Shown: positions 7,529 to 12,862 of the stretch, one piece after another
Numbering within the stretch: position 1 is the first letter of the stretch
Layout: each line of letters opens with the position of its first letter
IMG/VR virus record: IMGVR_UViG_3300031758_000176
Location: 1 to 40,838 of that record
Source of the DNA: a virus
Length of the DNA: 40,838 nt
Strand: one strand, 5' to 3'
Program-made: the position numbers and the translations under genes
Notes under the pieces: generated by a model
Told to the model about the DNA's origin: nothing
What the model saw: only the letters and a program-made list of their open reading frames with translations
The model's database searches: none

Positions 7529-7650
7529 TGTTCCGGGCCATCAGGTGGTGGTGGCTCACACGAAAGGCCGATGCTAAACGGGAGTGGGGGCGTGTCCCCC
7601 CTCCCAACTGGGCCTGTTCACGCAAGAGGACAGGTGGGGACTATTGGTAA
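7528..7650 (+). CDS. Micro-protein
   Basis: This predicted 40-residue protein starts at the ATG that overlaps the DUF3310 stop and ends TGGDYW. It begins MFRAIRWWWLTRK, which is basic and Trp-rich. It is supported mainly by coupling and by exactly filling the gap before the next ribosome-binding site. Its sequence also contains GGGGG...CCCCC and CCTGTTC...GGACAGG hairpin arms, so the segment could instead act as RNA structure. Confidence 0.45.
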   Translation: MFRAIRWWWLTRKADAKREWGRVPPPNWACSRKRTGGDYW

Positions 7651-7662
7651 GGAGGATTCACT

Positions 7663-7902
7663 GTGGAAAGACCGAGCGAATACACCCTCGACCGCAAGAA
7701 CCGGGAGATCAAGGAACTGCGGCGCGATAACTATGACCTGCGTGATGCGATCTGTCGTAAGGACATGGAACTGCGGGAAATGAAGCACCGGCTGGAAGAA
7801 GCAGATAGCACCACGATTTTCTTGGGGATCGCGTTTGCCGTGACCCTCATCGCGTTCATCATCCTTGCGCTACACGCACTGACCATTTCAAGGGGGGCAT
7901 GA
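7663..7902 (+). CDS. Tail-anchored coiled-coil membrane protein
   Basis: This 79-residue protein has a charged coiled coil at residues about 10-48, then one transmembrane segment (about 50-72, TIFLGIAFAVTLIAFIILAL) and a short tail. GTG 7663 follows AAGGAGG. The topology, a cytoplasmic coiled coil with a C-terminal membrane anchor, could suit an inhibitor or membrane-targeting factor. No lysis role can be shown, because the holin and endolysin lie elsewhere. Confidence 0.7.
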   Translation: MERPSEYTLDRKNREIKELRRDNYDLRDAICRKDMELREMKHRLEEADSTTIFLGIAFAVTLIAFIILALHALTISRGA

Positions 7903-7903
7903 C

Positions 7904-8116
7904 ATGACCACGCAATATCAACCTGACCTGTTCGATGACGAGTGGGACAAGATGGCGCATACTCCGACAGAGTACCGCGCCGAGATCCGGCAACTGCGTG
8001 AGCGGTGCTACAAGTACGCCAAAGAGTCGGAGGAACTGCGTGAGGTTGTGAAGAACCTCCGCGCTGACTTGGATGCCCTGAGCAGTGAGATGGAGCGCAT
8101 GGAGAGACAACGATGA
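7904..8116 (+). CDS. Small coiled-coil protein
   Basis: This 70-residue protein is acidic at the N terminus (YQPDLFDDEWD) and has a long heptad-repeat helix from about residue 25 to the end. GGGG precedes the ATG. The stop overlaps the next ATG at 8113. It may pair with the preceding coiled-coil membrane protein, but that is inference. Confidence 0.65.
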   Translation: MTTQYQPDLFDDEWDKMAHTPTEYRAEIRQLRERCYKYAKESEELREVVKNLRADLDALSSEMERMERQR

Positions 8117-8325
8117 GCAACATCAACGACGGCAGTTCGCTGTCTCCGGTTACGCACTACCATGTCGCCGTGCAAGGCATCCCCCTGCGCGACTGGTTCG
8201 CGGGGCAGGCGTTGGCGGGGTTGATATCGGTTGACGGTTTAGACGCTGAAACGGCTTCTTGGCAGGCTTACCAATACGCCGACGCCATGCTGCGGTCGCG
8301 TGACAAGCGGGAGTTGAAGCCGTGA
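8113..8325 (+). CDS. Conserved small phage protein (RDWFAGQAL)
   Basis: This 70-residue protein contains RDWFAGQALAGL at residues about 26-37 and a C-terminal YADAMLRSR helix. I recall this combination from small proteins of many phages, of unknown function. It ends in RELKP and is linked to the next gene by a variant of the GGAGGTGAAGCC-GTG junction. Confidence 0.7.
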   Translation: MSNINDGSSLSPVTHYHVAVQGIPLRDWFAGQALAGLISVDGLDAETASWQAYQYADAMLRSRDKRELKP

Positions 8326-8549
8326 TTGCCGCATTCAGGAAGTGGAGAGCCGAACGCGCCGAAAGGCGTAAGGAGAAGTTGCACATCGCAGGCTACGACT
8401 GGGCTGCGGGGGCGTTGCTTCGCGGTACCGCAGAGTATGAGTTGACCTCGTACACGGACAACCCGTTCGACCGCAATGAGTTTGATTACGGAGCGCAGGA
8501 AGCGATGCGCGACTTTGCCATGCTTCGGGCGCGGGAGGTGAAGCCGTGA
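8322..8549 (+). CDS. Hypothetical protein (GYDWAAG family)
   Basis: This 75-residue protein starts with GTG in the overlap. The N terminus is strongly basic (RKWRAERAERRKEK) and is followed by GYDWAAGALLRG, which resembles small phage proteins whose function is unknown. Its C terminus REVKP is encoded by the first copy of the exact 24-base repeat shared with 8928-8951. Confidence 0.65.
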   Translation: MIAAFRKWRAERAERRKEKLHIAGYDWAAGALLRGTAEYELTSYTDNPFDRNEFDYGAQEAMRDFAMLRAREVKP

Positions 8550-8551
8550 GC
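8528..8551 (+). repeat. 24-base direct repeat, copy 1 (gene-junction module)
   Basis: This is identical to 8928-8951, exactly 400 bases downstream. It encodes the C-terminal AREVKP of one gene and, at the same time, a perfect GGAGGTGA ribosome-binding site and the GTG of the next. Both genes that follow start with similar codons, so this is the edge of a tandem duplication. Confidence 0.8.
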
Positions 8552-8791
8552 AAACAACCTGACGCACTTGGGTACGCAGTCTGCTTGGATGCACGGGGAT
8601 TTGCAGCGGAAGCCGCCGAACTGCGCCGCCTTCATGCGGTGAACGCGGAACTGTTGGAGAGGTTGAAGGTGGTTGCTTGGACGCTAAACCTTGTGCATCC
8701 CTACGGCGTACCCGAGTTTCTGCATGAGGGAAGCGCATTTAGGAAAAGCATCATTGCCGCCATCGAAAAGGCAGAGGAGGTGAAGCCGTGA
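8546..8791 (+). CDS. Paralogous small protein, copy A
   Basis: This 81-residue protein is paralogous to the gene at 8946. Both start MS(K/E)QP(D/E)AL and share AEAAELRRLH followed by (A/S)VNA(E/D)LLE. The C-terminal half differs. GTG start after GGAGGTGA. It is mainly helical. Function unknown; the repeated unit appears to belong to a family of small phage proteins with a variable C-terminal part. Confidence 0.7.
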   Translation: MSKQPDALGYAVCLDARGFAAEAAELRRLHAVNAELLERLKVVAWTLNLVHPYGVPEFLHEGSAFRKSIIAAIEKAEEVKP

Positions 8792-8949
8792 CAGAAGAAG
8801 AACTCAAGTTTGTATGGCGGCAGGTGGGTTTTGCGGTGGCGTATGCGCTGCTCCCCATTGGTTTCGTTATTCTTGCTGTGCTTTTCCCGTGGCTGTTTTT
8901 GCTTGAGAGAGTGAATATCGCGCTTAAGGCGCGGGAGGTGAAGCCGTGA
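8788..8949 (+). CDS. Small membrane protein
   Basis: This 53-residue protein has a hydrophobic stretch of about 30 residues (about 13-40), enough for one long or two short membrane spans. GTG start after GGAGGTGAAGCC. It ends in the recurrent REVKP tail. It lies between two paralogous genes and was probably inserted there, or duplicated with them. Confidence 0.6.
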   Translation: MTEEELKFVWRQVGFAVAYALLPIGFVILAVLFPWLFLLERVNIALKAREVKP

Positions 8950-8951
8950 GC
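8928..8951 (+). repeat. 24-base direct repeat, copy 2 (gene-junction module)
   Basis: This is an exact copy of 8528-8551 at an offset of 400 bases. As there, it provides the end of one reading frame, the Shine-Dalgarno and the start of the next. Similarity continues with mismatches into the downstream gene. Confidence 0.8.
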
Positions 8952-9173
8952 GAACAACCCGAAGCCCTGCGGCTGGCGCATTTGCTGACGGTGTTGAGCG
9001 ATTCCGTTTTTGCTGCCGAAGCCGCCGCCGAACTGCGCCGCCTGCACAGCGTGAACGCGGATCTGTTGGAGGCGTTGCGTTTGTTTGCCGGTGACAATGT
9101 GACGCATACCGAAGGCGAACGCATGGAAGCCGCCCGCGCCGCCATCGCCCGTGCAGAGGAGGTGAGGCCGTGA
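8946..9173 (+). CDS. Paralogous small protein, copy B
   Basis: This 75-residue protein is a paralogue of the product of 8546-8791, sharing the N-terminal 40 or so residues with substitutions. The C-terminal half is AARAAIARAEEVRP. GTG start after the repeated ribosome-binding site. Function unknown. The offset of 400 bases from copy A indicates tandem duplication followed by divergence. Confidence 0.7.
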   Translation: MSEQPEALRLAHLLTVLSDSVFAAEAAAELRRLHSVNADLLEALRLFAGDNVTHTEGERMEAARAAIARAEEVRP

Positions 9174-9247
9174 GCGCACTCGAACGGATGCTAGCGTGGG
9201 TCTGGCGCAGGTTTATGGCGTGGGGATCAAAGGAGGTGGAGCCGTGA
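9170..9247 (+). CDS. Micro-protein with junction tail
   Basis: This is a 25-residue open frame beginning MSALERMLAWVWRR and ending EVEP. It has the same GTG start, ribosome-binding site and C-terminal tail layout as its neighbours and fills the gap exactly. It may be the remnant of a longer gene between two junction modules. Expression is plausible, but the evidence is weak. Confidence 0.4.
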   Translation: MSALERMLAWVWRRFMAWGSKEVEP

Positions 9248-9603
9248 GCGACCGTGAATTGCTTGAACTCGCAGCGAAGGCGGCGGGGATTCTGCCGCTA
9301 CCCGACGGCAAGGAATTGGATGCTGCACCCGATGGTGGCCTGATGATTTGCGGCGGGGGCGAGGTTAAATATTGGAACCCCCTCACCGACGACGGCGATG
9401 CGCTGCGGTTGGCGGTGAAGTGCGAAATGAGCCTTGACCTGTTTGATGACCTTATCCGCGTCGGGTACACGCTGCCAGATGAAAGCCTGCGCCCTGCCGA
9501 CCGCACCGCTGATGTTGTCGAATCGCCAAAGGCAGACCCCTGCGCCGCCACCCGCCGCGCCATCGTCCGCGCTGCTGCCGAGATCGGGAGGAACATGCCA
9601 TGA
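9244..9603 (+). CDS. Conserved phage protein (WNPLTDDGDALRL)
   Basis: This 119-residue protein begins MSDRELLELAAKAAGI and has WNPLTDDGDALRLAVK in the middle. This pattern is widespread in small proteins of phages and resembles DUF2591-type proteins. The C-terminal helix is Ala- and Arg-rich. GTG 9244 was chosen over an ATG 48 bases upstream because the recurring GGAGGTGGAGCC site lies just before it. Function unknown. Confidence 0.75.
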   Translation: MSDRELLELAAKAAGILPLPDGKELDAAPDGGLMICGGGEVKYWNPLTDDGDALRLAVKCEMSLDLFDDLIRVGYTLPDESLRPADRTADVVESPKADPCAATRRAIVRAAAEIGRNMP

Positions 9604-9779
9604 GCCGTTGGATTTGGTGGCATCTCATGAACTGGCTTGGCTACCGCCGAGTGTTGTATCTGCCGAGTGTCAGAGGGCTACCGTTGGCCGACTTTTATAA
9701 GTGGGAATACGCGCCAAGCCTTGCAAAGCGCGACTACACCGAACGCAATTTTCCATTTGAGATGTTCTGGGGGAAATGA
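9600..9779 (+). CDS. Small Trp/Tyr-rich protein
   Basis: This 59-residue protein begins MSRWIWWHLMNWLGYRR and ends FPFEMFWGK. It is rich in aromatic residues and mildly basic, so it may sit at a membrane surface. The ATG overlaps the previous stop, with GGGAGG upstream, and the next ATG follows one base after the stop. No family is recognised. Confidence 0.6.
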   Translation: MSRWIWWHLMNWLGYRRVLYLPSVRGLPLADFYKWEYAPSLAKRDYTERNFPFEMFWGK

Positions 9780-9780
9780 C

Positions 9781-10083
9781 ATGACCGACCACATCACCCT
9801 GCCCCGCGCTGTGGGCGAAGAAATGCGGGATGCGCTGACTTGCGGAAAGTCTGGTCGCCATTGGTGCCCGCACTGCGATGATTATGTGGACAACTTCCGA
9901 GACGCCCTCGACGCCGCGCTCGCGGAGCCGGAGCCGGAGAGCAAGACCCCCGCATGGTGGATGGATGGACTGACAGTAACCCTGATGCGCGAGGGCGTGA
10001 ACAAGCACCGCGCTAGAGAGATTGCCATCGGGTATTGGGAAGCGTATTGCCAGATACCGGGGAACGAAGAGGACAAGACATGA
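9781..10083 (+). CDS. Paralogous protein, MTD-ITLPR type, copy 1
   Basis: This 100-residue protein has an N terminus (MTDHITLPRAVGEE) that matches that of the next gene. A CPHC pair lies near residue 29 and an ALAEPE segment around residue 46. The C-terminal half (WMDGLTVTLMREGVNKHRA) is helical. The first in-frame ATG with GGGG upstream was used. It is probably a member of a modular family in which start regions and C-terminal parts are exchanged. Confidence 0.7.
   Translation: MTDHITLPRAVGEEMRDALTCGKSGRHWCPHCDDYVDNFRDALDAALAEPEPESKTPAWWMDGLTVTLMREGVNKHRAREIAIGYWEAYCQIPGNEEDKT
9914..9932 (+). repeat. 19-base direct repeat, copy 1
   Basis: CCGCGCTCGCGGAGCCGGA is repeated exactly at 10213-10231. 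Both copies encode the ALAEP segment of neighbouring paralogous genes. It marks shared ancestry or recombination between them. Confidence 0.7.
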
Positions 10084-10373
10084 CCGACACAATCACCCTG
10101 CCCCGCACTGCTGCCGAGAAGTTGGTGAAACTTGTGGCGCTGCCTGAGAACATAGATAAATTTTGGAAAGACAACGATTATGCCGCCCTCGCCGCTCTTG
10201 CTGCCCTAGTTACCGCGCTCGCGGAGCCGGACGCCAAGCGGGAGCCTGCGACGGATGAGCAGGTGCATAAATGGTATTGGGATAACAATTTGTGGGGGCT
10301 GCGGCACGCTGAATTTCGTTACGGTTGGCGCGCCGCCGAGCGGTTCCACGGGATCAGAAAGGAGGACACATGA
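10080..10373 (+). CDS. Paralogous protein, MTD-ITLPR type, copy 2
   Basis: This 97-residue protein begins MTDTITLPRTAAEK and shares that start and an ALAEP linker with the preceding gene, but the middle and C terminus differ. It ends with YGWRAAERFHGIRKEDT, similar to the common phage W-R-A-A-ERF ending. The ATG overlaps the previous stop, and GAGGACAAGAC precedes it. Function unknown. Confidence 0.7.
   Translation: MTDTITLPRTAAEKLVKLVALPENIDKFWKDNDYAALAALAALVTALAEPDAKREPATDEQVHKWYWDNNLWGLRHAEFRYGWRAAERFHGIRKEDT
10213..10231 (+). repeat. 19-base direct repeat, copy 2
   Basis: This is the exact second copy of 9914-9932, inside the paralogous gene. Confidence 0.7.
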
Positions 10374-10600
10374 CACGCGAGGAAATTTTACCTTGTCCAA
10401 TGTGTGGATCATCTGCGCGTTTAGATGCTACTGGTACTATTGAGTGCTACGGCAAAGACTGGCAGACACTTTTCATCGAATGCACTAAAGATAAAGACGA
10501 GCATTGTGGAATGGAACTATCTCTGAATGCTGATTTCTGGAACCTGCTTAACGCACAAGACCAGTTGATTAAATGTTGGAATGGAGTGCATAGGAAATGA
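10370..10600 (+). CDS. Lar-like (restriction alleviation) zinc protein
   Basis: This 76-residue protein resembles the Lar family: CPMCGS near residues 9-14, an ECTKDKDEHCGME stretch, and a C-terminal KCWN. Lar proteins modulate type I restriction-modification to protect incoming DNA; many phage homologues are unproven. The AGGAGG site is 7 bases before the ATG. The start MTREEIL is shared with the two following genes. Confidence 0.75.
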   Translation: MTREEILPCPMCGSSARLDATGTIECYGKDWQTLFIECTKDKDEHCGMELSLNADFWNLLNAQDQLIKCWNGVHRK

Positions 10601-10821
10601 CACGCGAGGACATTATCAGAATTTACAATCAAGTTTCGGACGAATTGTGTGGCGGTAAGGAATGGGCTTGGACTGGCGTTGAAGAGCCGTTGCAACGCTT
10701 CGCCGCCCTCGTCGCAGCAATGCGGGACGCCCGAGCCTGTCGCATCGTGTATGGATTGTGCGCGTCGGATAACGAAGCGCAGCGGATTGTGGATGCGATC
10801 AAAAAGGAGGACAAGACATGA
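10597..10821 (+). CDS. MTREDI family protein, copy 1
   Basis: This 74-residue protein begins MTREDIIRIYNQVSDE and contains LQRFAALVAAMRDARAC. It is the same type as the following gene and resembles small phage proteins with an RFAALVA-x-AE helix. Its ATG overlaps the previous stop. Its 5' end repeats the sequence ATGACACGCGAGGA that also opens its neighbours. Confidence 0.7.
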   Translation: MTREDIIRIYNQVSDELCGGKEWAWTGVEEPLQRFAALVAAMRDARACRIVYGLCASDNEAQRIVDAIKKEDKT

Positions 10822-11117
10822 CACGCGAGGACATCATGCACATGGCGAGGGAGGCGGGAGTACGGATGGACTACACATTCGACTCCGGCACGACACGCTG
10901 GATTTTGCATCCGTCGCTGATACGCTTCGCCGCCCTTGTCGCAGAGGCCGAGCGAGCAGCCGAGCGGGAGGCGTGTAAACAAATCGCAAAAGAGCAGGCC
11001 GCGCAGTACAAAGTGGGCGGCGCATTGCAGATGGTGATGGAGAAGTATTCTGCTCAGGCCGCTGCGTCTGCTTGCGGGCACATCGCGCATCTTATTGAGC
11101 AGAGGGGGAGCAAGTGA
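10818..11117 (+). CDS. MTREDI family protein, copy 2
   Basis: This 99-residue protein begins MTREDIMHMAREAG and has the shared RFAALVAEAER segment, then EREACKQIAKEQAAQY. It is a member of a common phage family, often in multiple copies, of unknown function. It overlaps its neighbours on both sides. The AAGGAGG site lies upstream of the ATG. Confidence 0.72.
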   Translation: MTREDIMHMAREAGVRMDYTFDSGTTRWILHPSLIRFAALVAEAERAAEREACKQIAKEQAAQYKVGGALQMVMEKYSAQAAASACGHIAHLIEQRGSK

Positions 11118-11314
11118 CATGCCTACACCGCTTCTTCCTGCGGGACTTCGCGGCTAATTCCGAGCGCATCAGTGCAGAGATTGGCGACGACTGGCGCGTG
11201 ACTTGCGGGCATTGTGGTCAGGCGATTGCAGGAAGTTGGGTCGGTAAGAAAGAGCCTGTCGTACTGCGATGGTCGCAGGGAATGACTTGGTTCGGTGAGT
11301 TGGAGGTATCATGA
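11114..11314 (+). CDS. Small zinc-finger-like protein
   Basis: This 66-residue protein contains CGHCGQA near residue 31, with an earlier cysteine near residue 3, and a Trp-rich end. GTG 11114 lies in the upstream stop overlap after GGGGGAG. The cysteines suggest metal binding but the set is incomplete. Function unknown. Confidence 0.55.
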   Translation: MTCLHRFFLRDFAANSERISAEIGDDWRVTCGHCGQAIAGSWVGKKEPVVLRWSQGMTWFGELEVS

Positions 11315-11481
11315 TCGACAGTACATCGCTGCATATATTCAGCGTCGTCTGGGATCTGATCGTCGTAGCGTGTACAGTCCTATGCATCTCGCTCTTCGTG
11401 GTCTGGCTCTACCGGGACAAAGAGCCGCCGCCGATCCCGAAGCGCAAGAAGAAATTCAACGACCCGTTGGAGGAGGAGTAA
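11311..11481 (+). CDS. Small single-span membrane protein
   Basis: This 56-residue protein has one transmembrane helix at about residues 10-34 (FSVVWDLIVVACTVLCISLF) followed by a basic Pro/Lys-rich cytoplasmic tail (PPPIPKRKKK). The ATG overlaps the previous stop, with GGAGG upstream. It may act as a membrane-anchored host-takeover factor. No family is recognised. Confidence 0.6.
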   Translation: MIDSTSLHIFSVVWDLIVVACTVLCISLFVVWLYRDKEPPPIPKRKKKFNDPLEEE

Positions 11482-11483
11482 AC

Positions 11484-11723
11484 ATGAAAATTTCTGAAGA
11501 GACCGAGAGGTACCTCCGCAGAAAACAGTGGAGCATGGGCAACGGACAATGCGAAGAGTGCTGCGGACTGAGACCGGACAAGGAATGGCACTACTGGAAT
11601 CCGGTCACCAAAGAAGTCCGATACGAATACGACCAGATGGGGCACGACAAGAAGTGCAGGTTCGCAAAACTGATGAAAGAACTTGGGATTGACGTTGTGT
11701 ACGCTGAGAGAAAAAGAACATGA
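11484..11723 (+). CDS. Small Cys-rich protein
   Basis: This 79-residue protein has CEECCG near residue 23 and CRF near residue 58, enough for a zinc site. It resembles short phage proteins with charged ends. ATG 11484 follows GGAGGAGTAAAC. An earlier in-frame start would run through the previous gene. Function unknown. Confidence 0.65.
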   Translation: MKISEETERYLRRKQWSMGNGQCEECCGLRPDKEWHYWNPVTKEVRYEYDQMGHDKKCRFAKLMKELGIDVVYAERKRT

Positions 11724-11974
11724 CCCACGACGAAGAACCGCTTGATCCGAACACGCTGTACGCTGATGGGTTTGAGAAAGCCCTGATCGGTCTTGGGTGG
11801 CAACACACCAAACTGATCGCCGTGTACGACTACAACAAGTGCGTGGAGATACTCATCCATGATCAAGAGATGACGCACGAAGAGGCCATCGAGTGGATGG
11901 AGTACAACGTGGTAGGCTCGTATGTCGGTGAGTACACACCGATCTTCTTGATCGGGGATGGTGATGGGTACTGA
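11720..11974 (+). CDS. Conserved phage protein (VYDYNKC-VEIL)
   Basis: This 84-residue protein contains VYDYNKCVEIL, then EEAIEWMEYNVVGSYVGEYTP. I recognise the combination from a widely distributed small phage protein of unknown function. It is acidic and probably a compact alpha/beta domain. The ATG overlaps the previous stop. Its end overlaps the next gene by 17 bases. Confidence 0.75.
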   Translation: MTHDEEPLDPNTLYADGFEKALIGLGWQHTKLIAVYDYNKCVEILIHDQEMTHEEAIEWMEYNVVGSYVGEYTPIFLIGDGDGY

Positions 11975-12155
11975 AGAAGACATCCTTGACTTGATCCGTG
12001 CGTTGCCGGGTGAGGTCAACAACACCGGGACCACGACCGAGTTCAAGTTCTTGACCGTTGGCAGCGTCCTCTGGGCATGCCATGATGAGATCAAGCGCCT
12101 ACGTGCAGAAAACCAGAGGTTGAAGAGTGAAACCAAAACCAGAAAAAAGATGTAA
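11958..12155 (+). CDS. Small coiled-coil protein
   Basis: This 65-residue protein has a C-terminal helix (about 43-60, DEIKRLRAENQRLKSE) with leucine-zipper-like spacing. The start may be ATG 11958 or ATG 11964; the latter is nearer to usual spacing from the GGGG upstream. It overlaps both neighbouring genes. Function unknown. Confidence 0.55.
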   Translation: MVMGTEEDILDLIRALPGEVNNTGTTTEFKFLTVGSVLWACHDEIKRLRAENQRLKSETKTRKKM

Positions 12156-12318
12156 GGAATGCAAGCGGCTGTTCGCCAAGCCCGAGGCGTTCCGTGTCCA
12201 CAAACTGATAAGCGGACGTTGCCGCAACGAAGATGAGTTGAAAGCCGCTGGATACGCCCTGACCACAAAGGGGTGGCTCCACGGCATGGGTAAAAGTGTC
12301 AACAACAAAGGAGACTGA
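12127..12318 (+). CDS. Small C2HC zinc-finger-like protein
   Basis: This 63-residue protein starts at GTG 12127, inside the previous gene. It has C-x2-C, then HKLISGRC (residues about 9-32), a C2HC pattern close to a classical zinc finger, and ends in a basic stretch. DNA or RNA binding is inferred from the finger only. Confidence 0.6.
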   Translation: MKPKPEKRCKECKRLFAKPEAFRVHKLISGRCRNEDELKAAGYALTTKGWLHGMGKSVNNKGD

Positions 12319-12320
12319 AG

Positions 12321-12554
12321 ATGAGCAATCTGACTTATGACCAGCACTGTGAGAGAGACAACATTGTTCTTTCCACCATTCAAAACATTGTGTGGGCAGT
12401 GACACACGCCAAGGGTAAAATGGACTTTCATGACAAAGTGTCTTTTAACTACCGCGTGTCGCACCTCTCCGACGAGGCCCGCCGTCAGGTGACGGAGGAA
12501 GTGCGGCAGGTGCTGCTGCTTCTGGAGGAGATGAACAAGAAGCGGGTGATGTGA
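12321..12554 (+). CDS. Hypothetical protein
   Basis: This 77-residue mainly helical protein is preceded by AAGGAGAC. A C-terminal LLLLEEMNKK segment is amphipathic. No family is recognised. A GC-rich hairpin lies just after its stop. Confidence 0.6.
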   Translation: MSNLTYDQHCERDNIVLSTIQNIVWAVTHAKGKMDFHDKVSFNYRVSHLSDEARRQVTEEVRQVLLLLEEMNKKRVM

Positions 12555-12558
12555 TCCG

Positions 12559-12590
12559 CAGGGGGCGGGACTGCCACCGCCCCTGTCTTT
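12559..12590 (+). terminator. GC-rich hairpin, possible weak terminator
   Basis: CAGGGG-G-CGG pairs with CCG-CCCCTG around an eight-base loop, with one bulged G, and is followed by TCTTT. The T-run is short. It may attenuate transcription or shield the following ribosome-binding site (GAGGAGGTAGAG). Confidence 0.4.
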
Positions 12591-12607
12591 CAAGAGGAGG
12601 TAGAGTG

Positions 12608-12862
12608 ATGTCATATCTGCGCGATGCCGCTGAAGCGGCGCTGAAGTTGTTGCACCCCGATCTGCAAGAGGCCCAAGCGCTTCGGGCAGCGATCACAATG
12701 GACCACTACACGTGTCCACGCCCGCCAGTCCGTAAGCCCCTGACCGACGAAGAACTCATTGCCATCGATAGGGGGATCAATCCCCTCCTTCCTGTTGGCG
12801 TAGGCAAGTGGCGCTTCGCAAGGGAGATCGAGAAGGCACATGGTATTGGGGTGGAAGAATGA
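12608..12862 (+). CDS. Small phage protein (FAREIEKAHGI end)
   Basis: This 84-residue protein begins MSYLRDAAEAALKLLH and ends VGKWRFAREIEKAHGIGVEE, an ending I associate with many short phage proteins of unknown function. ATG 12608 with GAGGAGG was chosen over the in-frame start at 12551. Its stop overlaps the polymerase ATG, so it is co-translated with the replication module. Confidence 0.68.
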   Translation: MSYLRDAAEAALKLLHPDLQEAQALRAAITMDHYTCPRPPVRKPLTDEELIAIDRGINPLLPVGVGKWRFAREIEKAHGIGVEE

